Assembly (NCBI GenBank): GCA_011772595.1
Contig: WVZH01000316.1
Location: 8,006-19,642, forward strand
Direction of reading: 5' to 3'
Length of the DNA: 11,637 nt
DNA from: Anaerolineales bacterium
Lineage (GTDB): Bacteria > Chloroflexota > Anaerolineae > Anaerolineales > E44-bin32
The first letter of the stretch is position 1. Every line of letters starts with the position of its first letter. The position numbers were made by a program, and so were the translations under genes. This document shows, one piece after another, positions 1-8,396 of this stretch. The notes under the pieces are model-generated. The model was not told the origin of the DNA. It saw only the letters and a list, made by a program, of their open reading frames with translations, and ran no database searches.

Positions 1-2184
1 GTGCGCGGGGTAGGAGAGAAAACGGCCACAAAGCTGCTGACCCAATATGGAGATCTTGACACGATCTTCTCCAATCTGGAGGATATCCCCACCCGGTTCC
101 GCAACAAACTAGAGCAAGGGCGAGAGCAAGCCTACCTCAGCAAAGAATTAGGAAGGATCGTCACCGACGTACCGATTTCATTTGAGCTCCATGCATGCCG
201 TGCCAGGGAATACGACCGGGATAAAATCGTGGAGCTTTTCCGCGAGCTTGAATTCCGAACACTCCTCAATCGCCTGCGAGTGGAAGATTCCGCACCGGGA
301 GAACAGATGAAATTGTTTGTGAGCAGTAAAGAGGCGCAATCCGCTGGAGCTCAAGAAGTTCACGTGGTGGACGATGCGGAAGCGCTCGAACGGCTTCGTC
401 GTCGTCTCGAAGAAGCCGAGCATATTGCTTTCGATGTTGAAACCACCAGCACCCATGCCATGCTGGCAGATCTCGTCGGCATTTCTCTGGCTTTCCAGCC
501 AGGCGAGGGCTACTATCTGCCCGTTGGCCACCACACTGGGTTTGCGGCCGGACCCCAATTGCAGCTCGATAGTGCCATAGATGCTCTACGTGGCCCTCTA
601 ACGGACGAAAGCATCCCGAAAGTAGGTCACAATTTAAAATACGACTTCATCGTTCTGGCTCGACATGGCTTGCGCGCTTCCCCGTTGACCTTCGATACGA
701 TGTTGGCAGAATGGCTCTGCGATCCGGCTTCGAGGAATTTAGGGTTGAAAAATCTCGTCTGGCTCCGCTTGGGGCTGGAAATGACAGAGATCAGCACGTT
801 GATCGGCAGAGGTCGCAACCAACGTTCTATGGCCGAAGTAGCCATTGAGGAAGTTGCCCCCTACGCGGTCGCGGATGCCGAGGTCTGCCTGCGATTAATG
901 CCATTGTTGCATGAGGAATTGGCCACAAAGAATCAACAACAGCTTTACTACGACCTAGAAATGCCTCTCATAACCGTCCTGGCGGACATGGAGATGGCAG
1001 GCATTCGGTTGGACACCGCTTTCTTGGAGCAATTGGCGGTAGAGTTGAGCAAGCGCTTGGCTGAAATCGAGTCTGAAATCTACACACTAGCCGGCGGCGA
1101 ATTCAACGTGAATTCCACCCAACAGCTCTCCAAGGTCCTCTTTGACGACCTTGGACTCGCACCTCCTGATCGCACCCGTCGGACGGCATCTGGTCACTAT
1201 TCCACCGCCGCTTCGGTCCTCATGGATATGCGCGACGCACACCCAGTCGTGGAGCGAATTCTTGAACAACGTGAAATCGCCAAAATCAAATCCACATACG
1301 CTGATGCCATCCCGACGCAGGTAAATCCGGCAACGGGAAGAGTGCACACCTCCTTTCACCAAACAGGCTCGGTCACTGGACGACTAGCTTCTTCTGATCC
1401 CAACCTACAAAACATCCCCATCCGCACCGAACTGGGGCGTCAAATTCGACGTGCGTTCATCGCCAAACCGGGCCATACACTGCTAAGCGTGGATTACTCA
1501 CAAATCGAATTACGTATTGTTGCACACATTTCCAAAGATAAAGCGATGATCCAGGCATTTCTAAAGGATCAGGATATCCACGCCGCTACCGCAGCAGCAA
1601 TATTCGGAGTCGAGCAGGAGCAAGTTACACCACAGATGCGCAGGCGCGCCAAGGCGATCAACTTCGGTCTCATATACGGAATGAGTCCTTTCGGACTCAC
1701 CCGCACAACCGATCTCACGTTGGCGGAAGCCGAGAATTTTGTAAAGGCCTACTTTGAACGCTTTCCCGGCGTACAAGAATACTTGGAGGCAATTCGTACA
1801 CAGGCAGCAGACACAGGCTATGTATCAACTTTACTAGGCCGCCGGCGTTACTTCCCTCAGTTGATGCCCGGCGCTAGCGTCTCCGAGCAAGCTCGCGCTC
1901 GGGCAACGCGAGAAGCGATCAATGCCCCCATTCAAGGCACAGCGGCAGACATCATCAAAATTGCTATGCTGCGGCTCCCGTCGGCACTGAGGGAGAGGGG
2001 ACTGCAAGCGCAGATGTTGCTGCAGGTTCATGACGAACTTGTGTTCGAATGCCCCGAGGATGAGGTCGAAGACACCGCTCAATTGGCCCGTGAAATCATG
2101 CAGGACGCCTACGAACTCAATGTGCCGCTTAAAACGGACGCCAAGTCGGGACCGACATGGGTTGGGATGCAACCGATCGGTTGA
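1..2184 (+). CDS. polA: DNA polymerase I, 5'-truncated by the window edge
   Basis: DNA-dependent DNA polymerase for repair synthesis and Okazaki-fragment maturation, in the cytoplasm. The visible 727 residues begin inside the helix-hairpin-helix region of the 5' nuclease domain (GVGEKTATKLL, residues 3-13), so the GTG at base 1 is an internal Val codon; compared with family members of about 900-940 residues, roughly 200 are missing. The 3'-5' exonuclease domain (about 118-305) keeps all its metal ligands: Exo I D145/E147 (FDVET), Exo II D215 (NLKYD) and Exo III Y288/D292 (YAVAD), so proofreading should be active, unlike Taq polymerase. The polymerase domain (about 320-727) has motif A DYSQIELR (498-505, D498), the O-helix RRRAKAINFGLIYG (547-560, K551, F555) and motif C VHDEL (676-680, D678). 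F555 is the position that in the family favours dNTP over ddNTP. The C-terminus is complete, with a TGA stop. Identification is very secure. Confidence 0.98.
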   Translation: MRGVGEKTATKLLTQYGDLDTIFSNLEDIPTRFRNKLEQGREQAYLSKELGRIVTDVPISFELHACRAREYDRDKIVELFRELEFRTLLNRLRVEDSAPGEQMKLFVSSKEAQSAGAQEVHVVDDAEALERLRRRLEEAEHIAFDVETTSTHAMLADLVGISLAFQPGEGYYLPVGHHTGFAAGPQLQLDSAIDALRGPLTDESIPKVGHNLKYDFIVLARHGLRASPLTFDTMLAEWLCDPASRNLGLKNLVWLRLGLEMTEISTLIGRGRNQRSMAEVAIEEVAPYAVADAEVCLRLMPLLHEELATKNQQQLYYDLEMPLITVLADMEMAGIRLDTAFLEQLAVELSKRLAEIESEIYTLAGGEFNVNSTQQLSKVLFDDLGLAPPDRTRRTASGHYSTAASVLMDMRDAHPVVERILEQREIAKIKSTYADAIPTQVNPATGRVHTSFHQTGSVTGRLASSDPNLQNIPIRTELGRQIRRAFIAKPGHTLLSVDYSQIELRIVAHISKDKAMIQAFLKDQDIHAATAAAIFGVEQEQVTPQMRRRAKAINFGLIYGMSPFGLTRTTDLTLAEAENFVKAYFERFPGVQEYLEAIRTQAADTGYVSTLLGRRRYFPQLMPGASVSEQARARATREAINAPIQGTAADIIKIAMLRLPSALRERGLQAQMLLQVHDELVFECPEDEVEDTAQLAREIMQDAYELNVPLKTDAKSGPTWVGMQPIG

Positions 2185-2267
2185 TGTAAACGAGGCGATC
2201 TGGATTCAGATTTCGGTATAACAATCCTGCATCTGAAGTCCATCCTACAGCGACCCACGGCAACTTA

Positions 2268-2276
2268 TGCTATACT
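2268..2276 (+). promoter_or_regulatory. Extended -10 promoter for the TPR-cdaA-cdaR-der run
   Basis: TGCTATACT lies in the 128-base gap after polA: an extended -10 TG (2268-2269), one spacer base, then TATACT (2271-2276), one mismatch from TATAAT. No TTGACA-like -35 box is seen at 16-18 bases upstream. Transcription would start near 2283, giving a leader of about 30 bases before the ATG at 2313. The rest of the gap shows only a 5-bp inverted repeat near 2198-2211, too weak to call a terminator. Confidence 0.55.
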
Positions 2277-2312
2277 CGCCTCACCACCTAGGTACGGACG
2301 AAGCGTGTCGCA

Positions 2313-4658
2313 ATGGGACGTCAAGATCTTTTCGAAGAATCTATGCGCCTGGGGCACTCAGCAGCTTGGGACCTCAAATGGGACCGAGCGATCGAGTTCT
2401 ACCGCAAAGCCCTAACGCAATCACCTGAAGACCCTGGGGCTCTGACCAGCCTGGGATTGGCTCTATTGGAAATGGGGCAGTTCAAGGAAGCCTTGGCCAT
2501 CTACCACAAAGCGGCCAAGATCTCACCCCAGGATCCGATTCCCTTCGAACGGTGTGCGGAGATATTCGAACGCCTGGGGCAAATCAGCGATGCGGTCACA
2601 CAGCGCAACGCAGCTGCGGAACGCTATCTGCAGAGGAAAGACGCACAAAAAGCCATTGAAAACTGGGTCCATATCGCCAGGCTTGCACCAAACGATTTAA
2701 ATACACGTCGCACTTTGGCGCTCACCTATGAACGCACCGGCCGTAGTCGAGAGGCGGTGTATGAATACTTGGCTGCAGCTTCTATCTTTCAAAGCAGCGG
2801 AAACATCGAGCTTGCTCTGAATGCCATTCAGCGAGCTTTGAAGCTCGCCCCAGGAGATCCGGAGGGTACGAAGGCATTGAAGCGCTTGCAAAGCGGAAAA
2901 TCTCTGCCTCCCCCCACCCAACCACGCGGTGCTACAGCACCTTTGCGTATGGCCAAAGTCCAAGAATACATCCGATCTGAAGCGGCCGATCAATTGGTGG
3001 ACGAAGACGAAGTCGCCGATCCCGAAATCACGGCACAAAGGGAGGCGCTTACATTACTTGCAGGCTTGTTATTCGATGAACCCAGGGATGAGGACGAGGA
3101 GGCGGATACAGGGGAAGATGAGACGTCAGGCCTCGCTGCGCTCACACGCGGTCGAGGTGTGCGCGGGCGCAAGTCAGTCGGTCAACCTCAGATGTATCGC
3201 TACTTAGGGCAGGCGATCGATTTACAAACGCGGGGAAAAGACCGTGAGGCAATAAAAGAATACGAGCGTGCCCTCAAGGTCGGCTTGGATCACCCAGCCG
3301 TGCACTACAACATCGGTCTCATTTATAAGAAACTGAAGGATCATGAATCTGCCTACAGGCATCTTTCGAACGCGTTGGGGCATCCGGGTCTTGAACTTGG
3401 TGCTAATCTTGCGTTAGGGCGAATTGCACGCATGCAGGACGACCTCCCCGAAGCCGCACGCTACTTGCTGCAGGCGTTACGATTGGCTGATTCGCTCTCC
3501 GTTGACAAAACCCAATCCACCTCTCTCAATCAGTTTTACGACACCATTCTCGCCTCCCAAGAGGAGGGCAACGAACAGGAATTAGCACAGATTGTGGAGA
3601 ACACGCTCAATTTCCTCAGCGGACCTGACTGGATGCGCCGTCTCAGGCAGGCGCGCATGCAACTCGAAAGCGAAGTGCCAGAGAGTACAACGGTGGTACC
3701 GATCGCTGAGATGCTCGCCGTAGGCGGAACCGACCGTGTACTGCAAACCATGGGACGCATCGAAGACTTGCTCGCTCGAGAGCTGTATTCCGCCGCAATG
3801 GAAGAAGCGATGCTGACTCTCGATCATGCGCCCTCCTACCTCGGATTACACATGCGCATCGCAGAGATCATGATCCGCAGCGATTCTAGGGAGGCTGGCC
3901 TCGACAAAATGACCCTGATCGCGGAGACCCATCGAGCGCGCGGCGAATTCCCTCAAGCTGCCGAGGTATACTCAAAGATCATTCATGAGGCTCCCGTAAA
4001 CATCCCTGCACGCACTCGATTGATCGAACTTCTGATCCAGCAGGAACGCAATATGGACGCACTAAAAAATTACCTGGAGTTGGCCGACATCTATCGGGGA
4101 ATGGCGGAAATCGACTCAGCCAGAAAGGTCTTGGCCAATGCATTGCCTTTGGCTCAAGATAATTCGATCGAGCGAGAATGGTCCTTGAAGATCTTGCACG
4201 AAATGGGCGACATCGATCTATCTAGGCTTGATTGGCGGCGAGCCCTGCGTGTGTACACACAGGTCCGCACAATTGATCCGAGCGACGAGAAAGCCCGCAC
4301 AAACGTCATCGATTTGAATCTCCGACTCGGACAAGAAGATCAGGCGGCCCAGGAATTAGATAGCTACCTGGAGCTGTTGGTCCAAAACAAACGCGGTCCG
4401 GAAGCTCTAACCCTGCTTGAAGATATGGCGCGCGAGCACCCAGGGAAGCGTATCCTTCACCAACGACTGGCGGAGGCATACCGCGCCGCAGGGCGTAAAG
4501 CAGATGCTATCGCGCAATACGACGCGCTTGGGGAAATCCTTCTCGACGCCGGCCATATGGAGGAAGCAGTCAAAACGATCCAGGTCATTATCGACCTCGG
4601 CCCTCCAGACATTGAGGGCTACCGTGAACTACTGCGAAACCTCAAGGGTGAAGAGTAG
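2313..4658 (+). CDS. Large cytoplasmic tetratricopeptide-repeat (TPR) protein
   Basis: A 781-residue protein built almost wholly of TPR-like helix pairs, with no signal peptide or membrane segment, so probably a cytoplasmic scaffold for protein-protein contacts; its partner is unknown. The first TPR block spans about residues 10-190, with typical motifs such as AIEFYRKALTQSPEDPGALTSLG and a helix pair ending ALKLAPGDPEG. A charged, poorly structured linker follows (about 195-290), very acidic at 228-272. A second block covers 293-395 (AIKEYERALKVGLDHPAVHYN), and a third, more divergent block runs from about 480 to the end (repeats around 545-575, 640-670, 718-775). The ATG at 2313 has only a weak purine-rich tract upstream (GGACGAAG); Met11 is a possible alternative start. 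It heads a run with cdaA, cdaR and der, 29 bases before cdaA, so it may assist envelope or ribosome functions, but that is inference from position only. The fold assignment is secure; the function is not known. Confidence 0.9.
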   Translation: MGRQDLFEESMRLGHSAAWDLKWDRAIEFYRKALTQSPEDPGALTSLGLALLEMGQFKEALAIYHKAAKISPQDPIPFERCAEIFERLGQISDAVTQRNAAAERYLQRKDAQKAIENWVHIARLAPNDLNTRRTLALTYERTGRSREAVYEYLAAASIFQSSGNIELALNAIQRALKLAPGDPEGTKALKRLQSGKSLPPPTQPRGATAPLRMAKVQEYIRSEAADQLVDEDEVADPEITAQREALTLLAGLLFDEPRDEDEEADTGEDETSGLAALTRGRGVRGRKSVGQPQMYRYLGQAIDLQTRGKDREAIKEYERALKVGLDHPAVHYNIGLIYKKLKDHESAYRHLSNALGHPGLELGANLALGRIARMQDDLPEAARYLLQALRLADSLSVDKTQSTSLNQFYDTILASQEEGNEQELAQIVENTLNFLSGPDWMRRLRQARMQLESEVPESTTVVPIAEMLAVGGTDRVLQTMGRIEDLLARELYSAAMEEAMLTLDHAPSYLGLHMRIAEIMIRSDSREAGLDKMTLIAETHRARGEFPQAAEVYSKIIHEAPVNIPARTRLIELLIQQERNMDALKNYLELADIYRGMAEIDSARKVLANALPLAQDNSIEREWSLKILHEMGDIDLSRLDWRRALRVYTQVRTIDPSDEKARTNVIDLNLRLGQEDQAAQELDSYLELLVQNKRGPEALTLLEDMAREHPGKRILHQRLAEAYRAAGRKADAIAQYDALGEILLDAGHMEEAVKTIQVIIDLGPPDIEGYRELLRNLKGEE

Positions 4659-4687
4659 ACTTGCGTCAAGAATGACGGGTTTCGATC

Positions 4688-5563
4688 GTGGACAACTTAA
4701 TAAGTGAACTTGAGTTCTTCCTCCAAAGACTCAACCTGTTAAACATCGTCGACCTGCTCCTCGTAACAGCCATTGCATTCTTACTATTAAGGCTAATACG
4801 CGGTACACGCGCAGTGATTCTGCTGCGCGGCATGATCCTGCTCATTATCGCCATAGCCCTTCTTACGCTCGTGCTCGATCTGCCGGCGTTTTCCTGGCTT
4901 TTACAGACAGTCCTTCCCGCCCTCCTGGTTGCAATTCCTGTCATTTTCGCTCCCGAAATCCGCCGGGCTCTTGAGCAACTCGGCCGAGCAGGGAACATCC
5001 TCTTCTTCACCGCGCAAACTGACCATGTCGAGCGCATGATCGAAATCCTTGGCGGGACGGCACAGCGACTCGCTGATCGGCGATTTGGCGCCCTGATTGT
5101 CATCGAGCGTGAAGTGCGATTAGACGAATACATTGAAACGGGAATCCCACTCGATGCACAGCTGACGCCAGAACTCTTGCTACAGGTCTTCTTCACCAAC
5201 ACGCCGCTCCACGACGGAGCCGTGATCCTGCGCAGGGGTAGGATCGCTGCCGCAGCTTGCGTTATGCCGCTCTCCTCTAGCGGAACCTTATCAGGCTCTC
5301 CGATGCGTCATCTCGGCTTGCGTCATAGGGCTGCCTTGGGGATCAGTGAGGTCAGTGATTCCGTCTCTGTGGTGGTCTCTGAGGAGACCGGCGCCATCTC
5401 CATCACGCACAATGGACGGATGATCCGCCGGCTAGACCAAGGCCGGTTGCGGAATATCCTCACGGCCTTCTTTCGCCCCAGACCTCCGCGCCGATTACCG
5501 AGTTGGATCGATCGTCTGCTCGTTCGGGTGCAACGATCCAGCAGTGAAGCCCCTGGGGATTGA
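4688..5563 (+). CDS. cdaA: Membrane diadenylate cyclase CdaA (c-di-AMP synthase)
   Basis: Condenses two ATP into cyclic di-AMP, the second messenger controlling potassium and osmolyte uptake and cell-wall homeostasis in bacteria that make it. The 291 residues match the usual CdaA length (about 270-280). Three N-terminal membrane helices are visible (about 20-37, 41-63, 67-88), followed by the typical PEIRRALEQLGRAG linker helix. The DAC domain (about 110-265) carries the DGA motif (HDGAVILRRGRIAAAACV, D176-A178), RHR at 212-214 and SEETG at 231-235, all the hallmark nucleotide-binding and catalytic elements. Two departures: the residue before RHR is Leu (GLRHR) where the family usually has Thr (GTRHR), and the loop between MPLS and RHR is about four residues longer than the usual arrangement. 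The start is a GTG with no good Shine-Dalgarno sequence, 29 bases after the TPR gene; it is supported because the N-terminus lines up with the family. CdaR follows after 9 bases. Confidence 0.95.
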   Translation: MDNLISELEFFLQRLNLLNIVDLLLVTAIAFLLLRLIRGTRAVILLRGMILLIIAIALLTLVLDLPAFSWLLQTVLPALLVAIPVIFAPEIRRALEQLGRAGNILFFTAQTDHVERMIEILGGTAQRLADRRFGALIVIEREVRLDEYIETGIPLDAQLTPELLLQVFFTNTPLHDGAVILRRGRIAAAACVMPLSSSGTLSGSPMRHLGLRHRAALGISEVSDSVSVVVSEETGAISITHNGRMIRRLDQGRLRNILTAFFRPRPPRRLPSWIDRLLVRVQRSSSEAPGD

Positions 5564-5572
5564 GAGCATCAC

Positions 5573-6823
5573 ATGCTAAACCGGCTGAGGCAAAACCTAG
5601 GAACCCTCCTGCTCGCCTTCATCCTTGCTCTGACCGTCTGGATAGCAGCCATCAATCAGGACGATCCGCTGATCGAACGCACCCTTGAAGACTTGATCGA
5701 TATTAGCTACACAGGTCTTGCTGAAGGGAAACTGATCATTAACCAGCCTGCGCGACAAGGTGTCATAAGCTTGCGAACCACACGCTCTATTTGGGATGAA
5801 CTTTCCCCGCAGGAGATCCATCTGATTGCCGATTTGAGTGGATTAGACATCGGTACGCATCAAATCCCTATTAACCCCGTCGTCGACCGGCAACCAGTCC
5901 AGGTCACGGCGGTCGAGCCCGCCACGCTTGTGGTCAGCATAGAAGACTCCGCTTCCAAAGATCTGCCTGTCCACGTGCTCAAAATTGGCAGCCCAGCGTT
6001 GAGCTACATCGATGAGGAGCCAACAGCAGACCCAACAAGCGCCTCCGTCGTCGGTCCTGCTTCGGCTGTCGCGCGCGTCGTCGAGTTGCGTGCGCCTATC
6101 AACCTTACCAACCGACAGGAGAGCCTGGAAGAGTTGGTGTCGCTGGACGCATTGGACGAAGATGGGCGCGAGGTGCAGGAGGTCGATGTAGTCCCAGAGG
6201 CGGTACGCGTACAGGTTCAAATCACACAACAACCAAACTATCGACTCGTCTCCGTGATCCCCAAGATTTTGGGTCAGGCAGAGCTGGAAGAGGCCGGTTA
6301 TCGGGTGACCGAGGTTACAGTAACGCCGGCGTTGGTGACAATCTATTCCTCCGATCCCCAAGCATTCGAGCAACTGCCTGGTTTCGTAGAGACGGTACCT
6401 CTCGACCTAGCGAGTGCCGTTGAAGACGTTGAAAGACGCCTACAACTCGATTTGCCCGAGGGATTCTCCCCAGTCTTCTTTAACCAGATCGTTACCGTGA
6501 AAGTAGCTATCGATCCCAGGCTGAACTCCATCACCATCAGCCGAGCCGTTGAGGTACAAGGCGTGGGTATCAATTTGTATGCGCTGCCCTCACCAGACGC
6601 GGTTTCCATCATCCTTACCGGCCCCGCCGCCACGTTAGATGCCTTGTTGCCTGAAGAGATTATCGTCGTCGTCGATGTTCTCGATCTGGAGCCCGGGACG
6701 TACCAGCTCACGCCTCAGATTTTTGGACTGCCACCAAACCTCGAGGCCAGCGACCCTATCCCATCCACCATTCAGGTCACGATCAGCTCAACCCCCCTAG
6801 CTGCCGAAAATCCTAACCCTTGA
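5573..6823 (+). CDS. cdaR: YbbR-domain protein, CdaA regulator CdaR
   Basis: A 416-residue extracytoplasmic protein anchored by one N-terminal membrane helix (about 9-27, TLLLAFILALTVWIAAI), followed by four YbbR-like beta-rich repeats at roughly 39-124, 130-217, 224-314 and 318-405. The repeats show the characteristic pattern of a hydrophobic strand, a PxxVxVxGP-like turn (SASVVGPASAV, 157-167; VSIILTGPAATL, 344-355) and a closing VxV strand. CdaR proteins bind CdaA through the membrane and modulate c-di-AMP output in Firmicutes; the role here is inferred from the domain and from its position 9 bases after cdaA. There is no HTH or enzyme motif. The ATG is the first usable start and lies 9 bases past the cdaA stop, consistent with translational coupling; der follows after 6 bases. 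In Firmicutes the next gene is usually glmM; here it is der. Confidence 0.9.
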   Translation: MLNRLRQNLGTLLLAFILALTVWIAAINQDDPLIERTLEDLIDISYTGLAEGKLIINQPARQGVISLRTTRSIWDELSPQEIHLIADLSGLDIGTHQIPINPVVDRQPVQVTAVEPATLVVSIEDSASKDLPVHVLKIGSPALSYIDEEPTADPTSASVVGPASAVARVVELRAPINLTNRQESLEELVSLDALDEDGREVQEVDVVPEAVRVQVQITQQPNYRLVSVIPKILGQAELEEAGYRVTEVTVTPALVTIYSSDPQAFEQLPGFVETVPLDLASAVEDVERRLQLDLPEGFSPVFFNQIVTVKVAIDPRLNSITISRAVEVQGVGINLYALPSPDAVSIILTGPAATLDALLPEEIIVVVDVLDLEPGTYQLTPQIFGLPPNLEASDPIPSTIQVTISSTPLAAENPNP

Positions 6824-6829
6824 AATCCG

Positions 6830-8212
6830 ATGTCCAACCCTGTCGTCGCCCTTGTAGGACGCCCTAACGTCGGCAAGTCGACCCTCTTTAACCGCCTCGC
6901 AGGCGAGCGGCTGGCCGTGGTCGACAGTCGCCCGGGGACCACACGTGATCGTCTCGTGGCCGAGGCTGAGTGGCGCGGGATAACCCTTGATATCATCGAT
7001 ACCGGCGGCATTGACCCCACCAATCTCCAACGCTGGGAACCCTTGTCCATCGACTCAGCGGAGTATATCTCCCAGATTCGCGCACAGGCTGAAATGGCAG
7101 TAACAGATGCGGATGCGATTTTATTCCTAGTGGACGTTGAGAGTGGTGTCACACCTGCAGATGTGGAGGTGGCGGAGATCTTACGGCGACACCAACGCAT
7201 CCAAAATGGTGAGCCCAAACCTCCCATCCTCCTGGTTGTCAATCGCTGCGAGAACGAACAACGTCGTGCGCAGGCGTCTGAATTCTACGAACTAGGGATG
7301 GGAGACCCGATCCCGATCTCCGCATTGCATGGCACGGGAACCGGCGACATGCTCGACACGCTTCTTGAACGGCTGGACGTGCAACCCCTACCTGAAGTTG
7401 AAGAAGATGATGTGGTCAAGATCGCCATCATTGGGCGACCCAATGTCGGAAAATCGAGCCTACTCAATCGCCTGCTGGGCGAAGATCGCGTCATCGTATC
7501 GCCTATACCAGGCACGACGCGAGATGCGATCGACACTCGCCTGACGTACTACGGCAAGCCCATCACCTTGATCGACACAGCGGGAATCCGCCGCAGAGGA
7601 CGCATCGACCCTGGGGTGGAGAAGTACTCGGTGCTGCGCGCTTTAAAAGCTATGGAGCGCAGCGACGTCGTTCTGCTACTAATTGACGCCGTCGAAGGCA
7701 TCACTGCTCAAGATACGCACATTGCTGGTATGGCGATTGATAAGTATAAAAGTGTCGTCGTGCTCGTAAACAAATGGGACGCAATCGAGAAAGACGCCCA
7801 TACCATGGCCGCCTATCGTGAGCACGTGCGCGATCATCTGAATTTTCTGGCCTACGTACCTGTTTTATTCATATCGGCTCTAACCGGTCTACGCGTGGCA
7901 GACGTGATCCCCATGGCGTTGAGAGTGCAGGAAGAGCGTTTGCGCCGCATCCCCACAGGGCAACTCAATCGAATCCTCCAACGTGCCCTGCGCGACCATC
8001 CTCCTCCCACGAGGAAAGGCAAACAATTGAAGATCCGGTACCTCTCCCAGGTTCGTTCCGATCCGCCGACGTTTCTCTTTCACGTGAACGATCCCAAATT
8101 GGTCCATTTCACCTACGCACGCTACCTCGAAAATCGAATTCGTGAGCAATACGGTTTCCTAGGTACGCCACTGAGGCTTTCCTTTCGTAGAAAATCACCG
8201 CCCCGTGCTTGA
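6830..8212 (+). CDS. der: Ribosome assembly GTPase Der (EngA)
   Basis: An essential tandem-GTPase factor for late assembly of the 50S ribosomal subunit. The 460 residues match the family. GTPase domain 1 (2-185) has the P-loop GRPNVGKST (10-18), switch GTTRD (36-40) and DTGG (57-60), but its G4 base-specificity motif reads NRCE (138-141) instead of NKxD. GTPase domain 2 (195-360) is fully canonical: GRPNVGKSS (202-210), PGTTRD (227-232), DTAG (249-252), NKWD (314-317) and SAL (349-351). The C-terminal KH-like domain (about 352-460) includes LKIRYLSQVRSDPPTFLFHVN and ends in a basic tail. The ATG at 6830 gives the standard family N-terminus. No Shine-Dalgarno sequence is visible, but the cdaR stop is only 6 bases upstream, so translation is probably coupled. 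It is the last gene of the run that starts at 2313. Confidence 0.97.
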   Translation: MSNPVVALVGRPNVGKSTLFNRLAGERLAVVDSRPGTTRDRLVAEAEWRGITLDIIDTGGIDPTNLQRWEPLSIDSAEYISQIRAQAEMAVTDADAILFLVDVESGVTPADVEVAEILRRHQRIQNGEPKPPILLVVNRCENEQRRAQASEFYELGMGDPIPISALHGTGTGDMLDTLLERLDVQPLPEVEEDDVVKIAIIGRPNVGKSSLLNRLLGEDRVIVSPIPGTTRDAIDTRLTYYGKPITLIDTAGIRRRGRIDPGVEKYSVLRALKAMERSDVVLLLIDAVEGITAQDTHIAGMAIDKYKSVVVLVNKWDAIEKDAHTMAAYREHVRDHLNFLAYVPVLFISALTGLRVADVIPMALRVQEERLRRIPTGQLNRILQRALRDHPPPTRKGKQLKIRYLSQVRSDPPTFLFHVNDPKLVHFTYARYLENRIREQYGFLGTPLRLSFRRKSPPRA

Positions 8213-8248
8213 GACGAACCAAGATCTGATTCACGTGATCCCCAAGGC

Positions 8249-8275
8249 CAGGTTTCGACCTGCTGGTTTGTGTCT
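8249..8275 (+). terminator. Weak terminator-like hairpin after der
   Basis: A perfect 5-bp stem CAGGT/ACCTG closes a TTCG tetraloop (8249-8262). It is followed by the moderately T-rich stretch CTGGTTTGTGTCTT. It lies 36 bases past the der stop and before the lepB promoter, where a terminator would be expected. The stem is short and the T-tract is interrupted, so this could be only a stabilising hairpin or chance. The remaining 184-base gap holds no other structure except the lepB promoter. Confidence 0.3.
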
Positions 8276-8379
8276 TGACACGATTCCACTCGAAGCCAAA
8301 TCTCCTCTCATTAGAAAACAGCAATGCCATAAGGCGTACAAACGAACTATGCCGTCGATCATGAGAGATAAGGTATACA

Positions 8380-8388
8380 TGTTATAAT
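8380..8388 (+). promoter_or_regulatory. Extended -10 promoter of lepB, implying a leaderless mRNA
   Basis: TGTTATAAT is a perfect extended -10 element: TG at 8380-8381, one spacer base, consensus TATAAT at 8383-8388. No -35 hexamer is recognisable 16-18 bases upstream (8360-8365 reads CATGAG). The usual 6-8 base distance from the -10 box places the transcription start at about 8395-8397, that is, on the lepB ATG (8397). No Shine-Dalgarno sequence could fit, so translation would begin from a leaderless transcript. Confidence 0.75.
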
Positions 8389-8396
8389 ATCTCGTC

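Noticed and set aside
1..3. GTG at base 1 as the start codon of polA
   Set aside because: The residues that follow are the middle of the 5' nuclease helix-hairpin-helix motif; about 200 residues of the family lie upstream, outside the window.
2198..2211. Inverted repeat ATCTG-GATT-CAGAT after polA as a terminator
   Set aside because: Only 5 AT-rich base pairs and no T-tract beyond TTT; too weak to call.
4666..5202. Long minus-strand frame (178 codons) opposite cdaA
   Set aside because: The predicted protein is a low-complexity Arg/Ser-rich sequence and lies wholly opposite a secure cdaA gene; it is a shadow frame.
8246..8266. TPsiC-arm-like sequence (GGTTTCGACC) suggesting a tRNA in the der-lepB gap
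   Set aside because: The loop is four bases rather than seven, and no acceptor, D or anticodon stems can be paired around it.
8275..8280. Perfect TTGACA as a -35 box in the der-lepB gap
   Set aside because: At 16-18 bases downstream there is no acceptable -10 box (8298-8303 reads AAATCT), and it is far too distant from the TATAAT at 8383 to pair with it.
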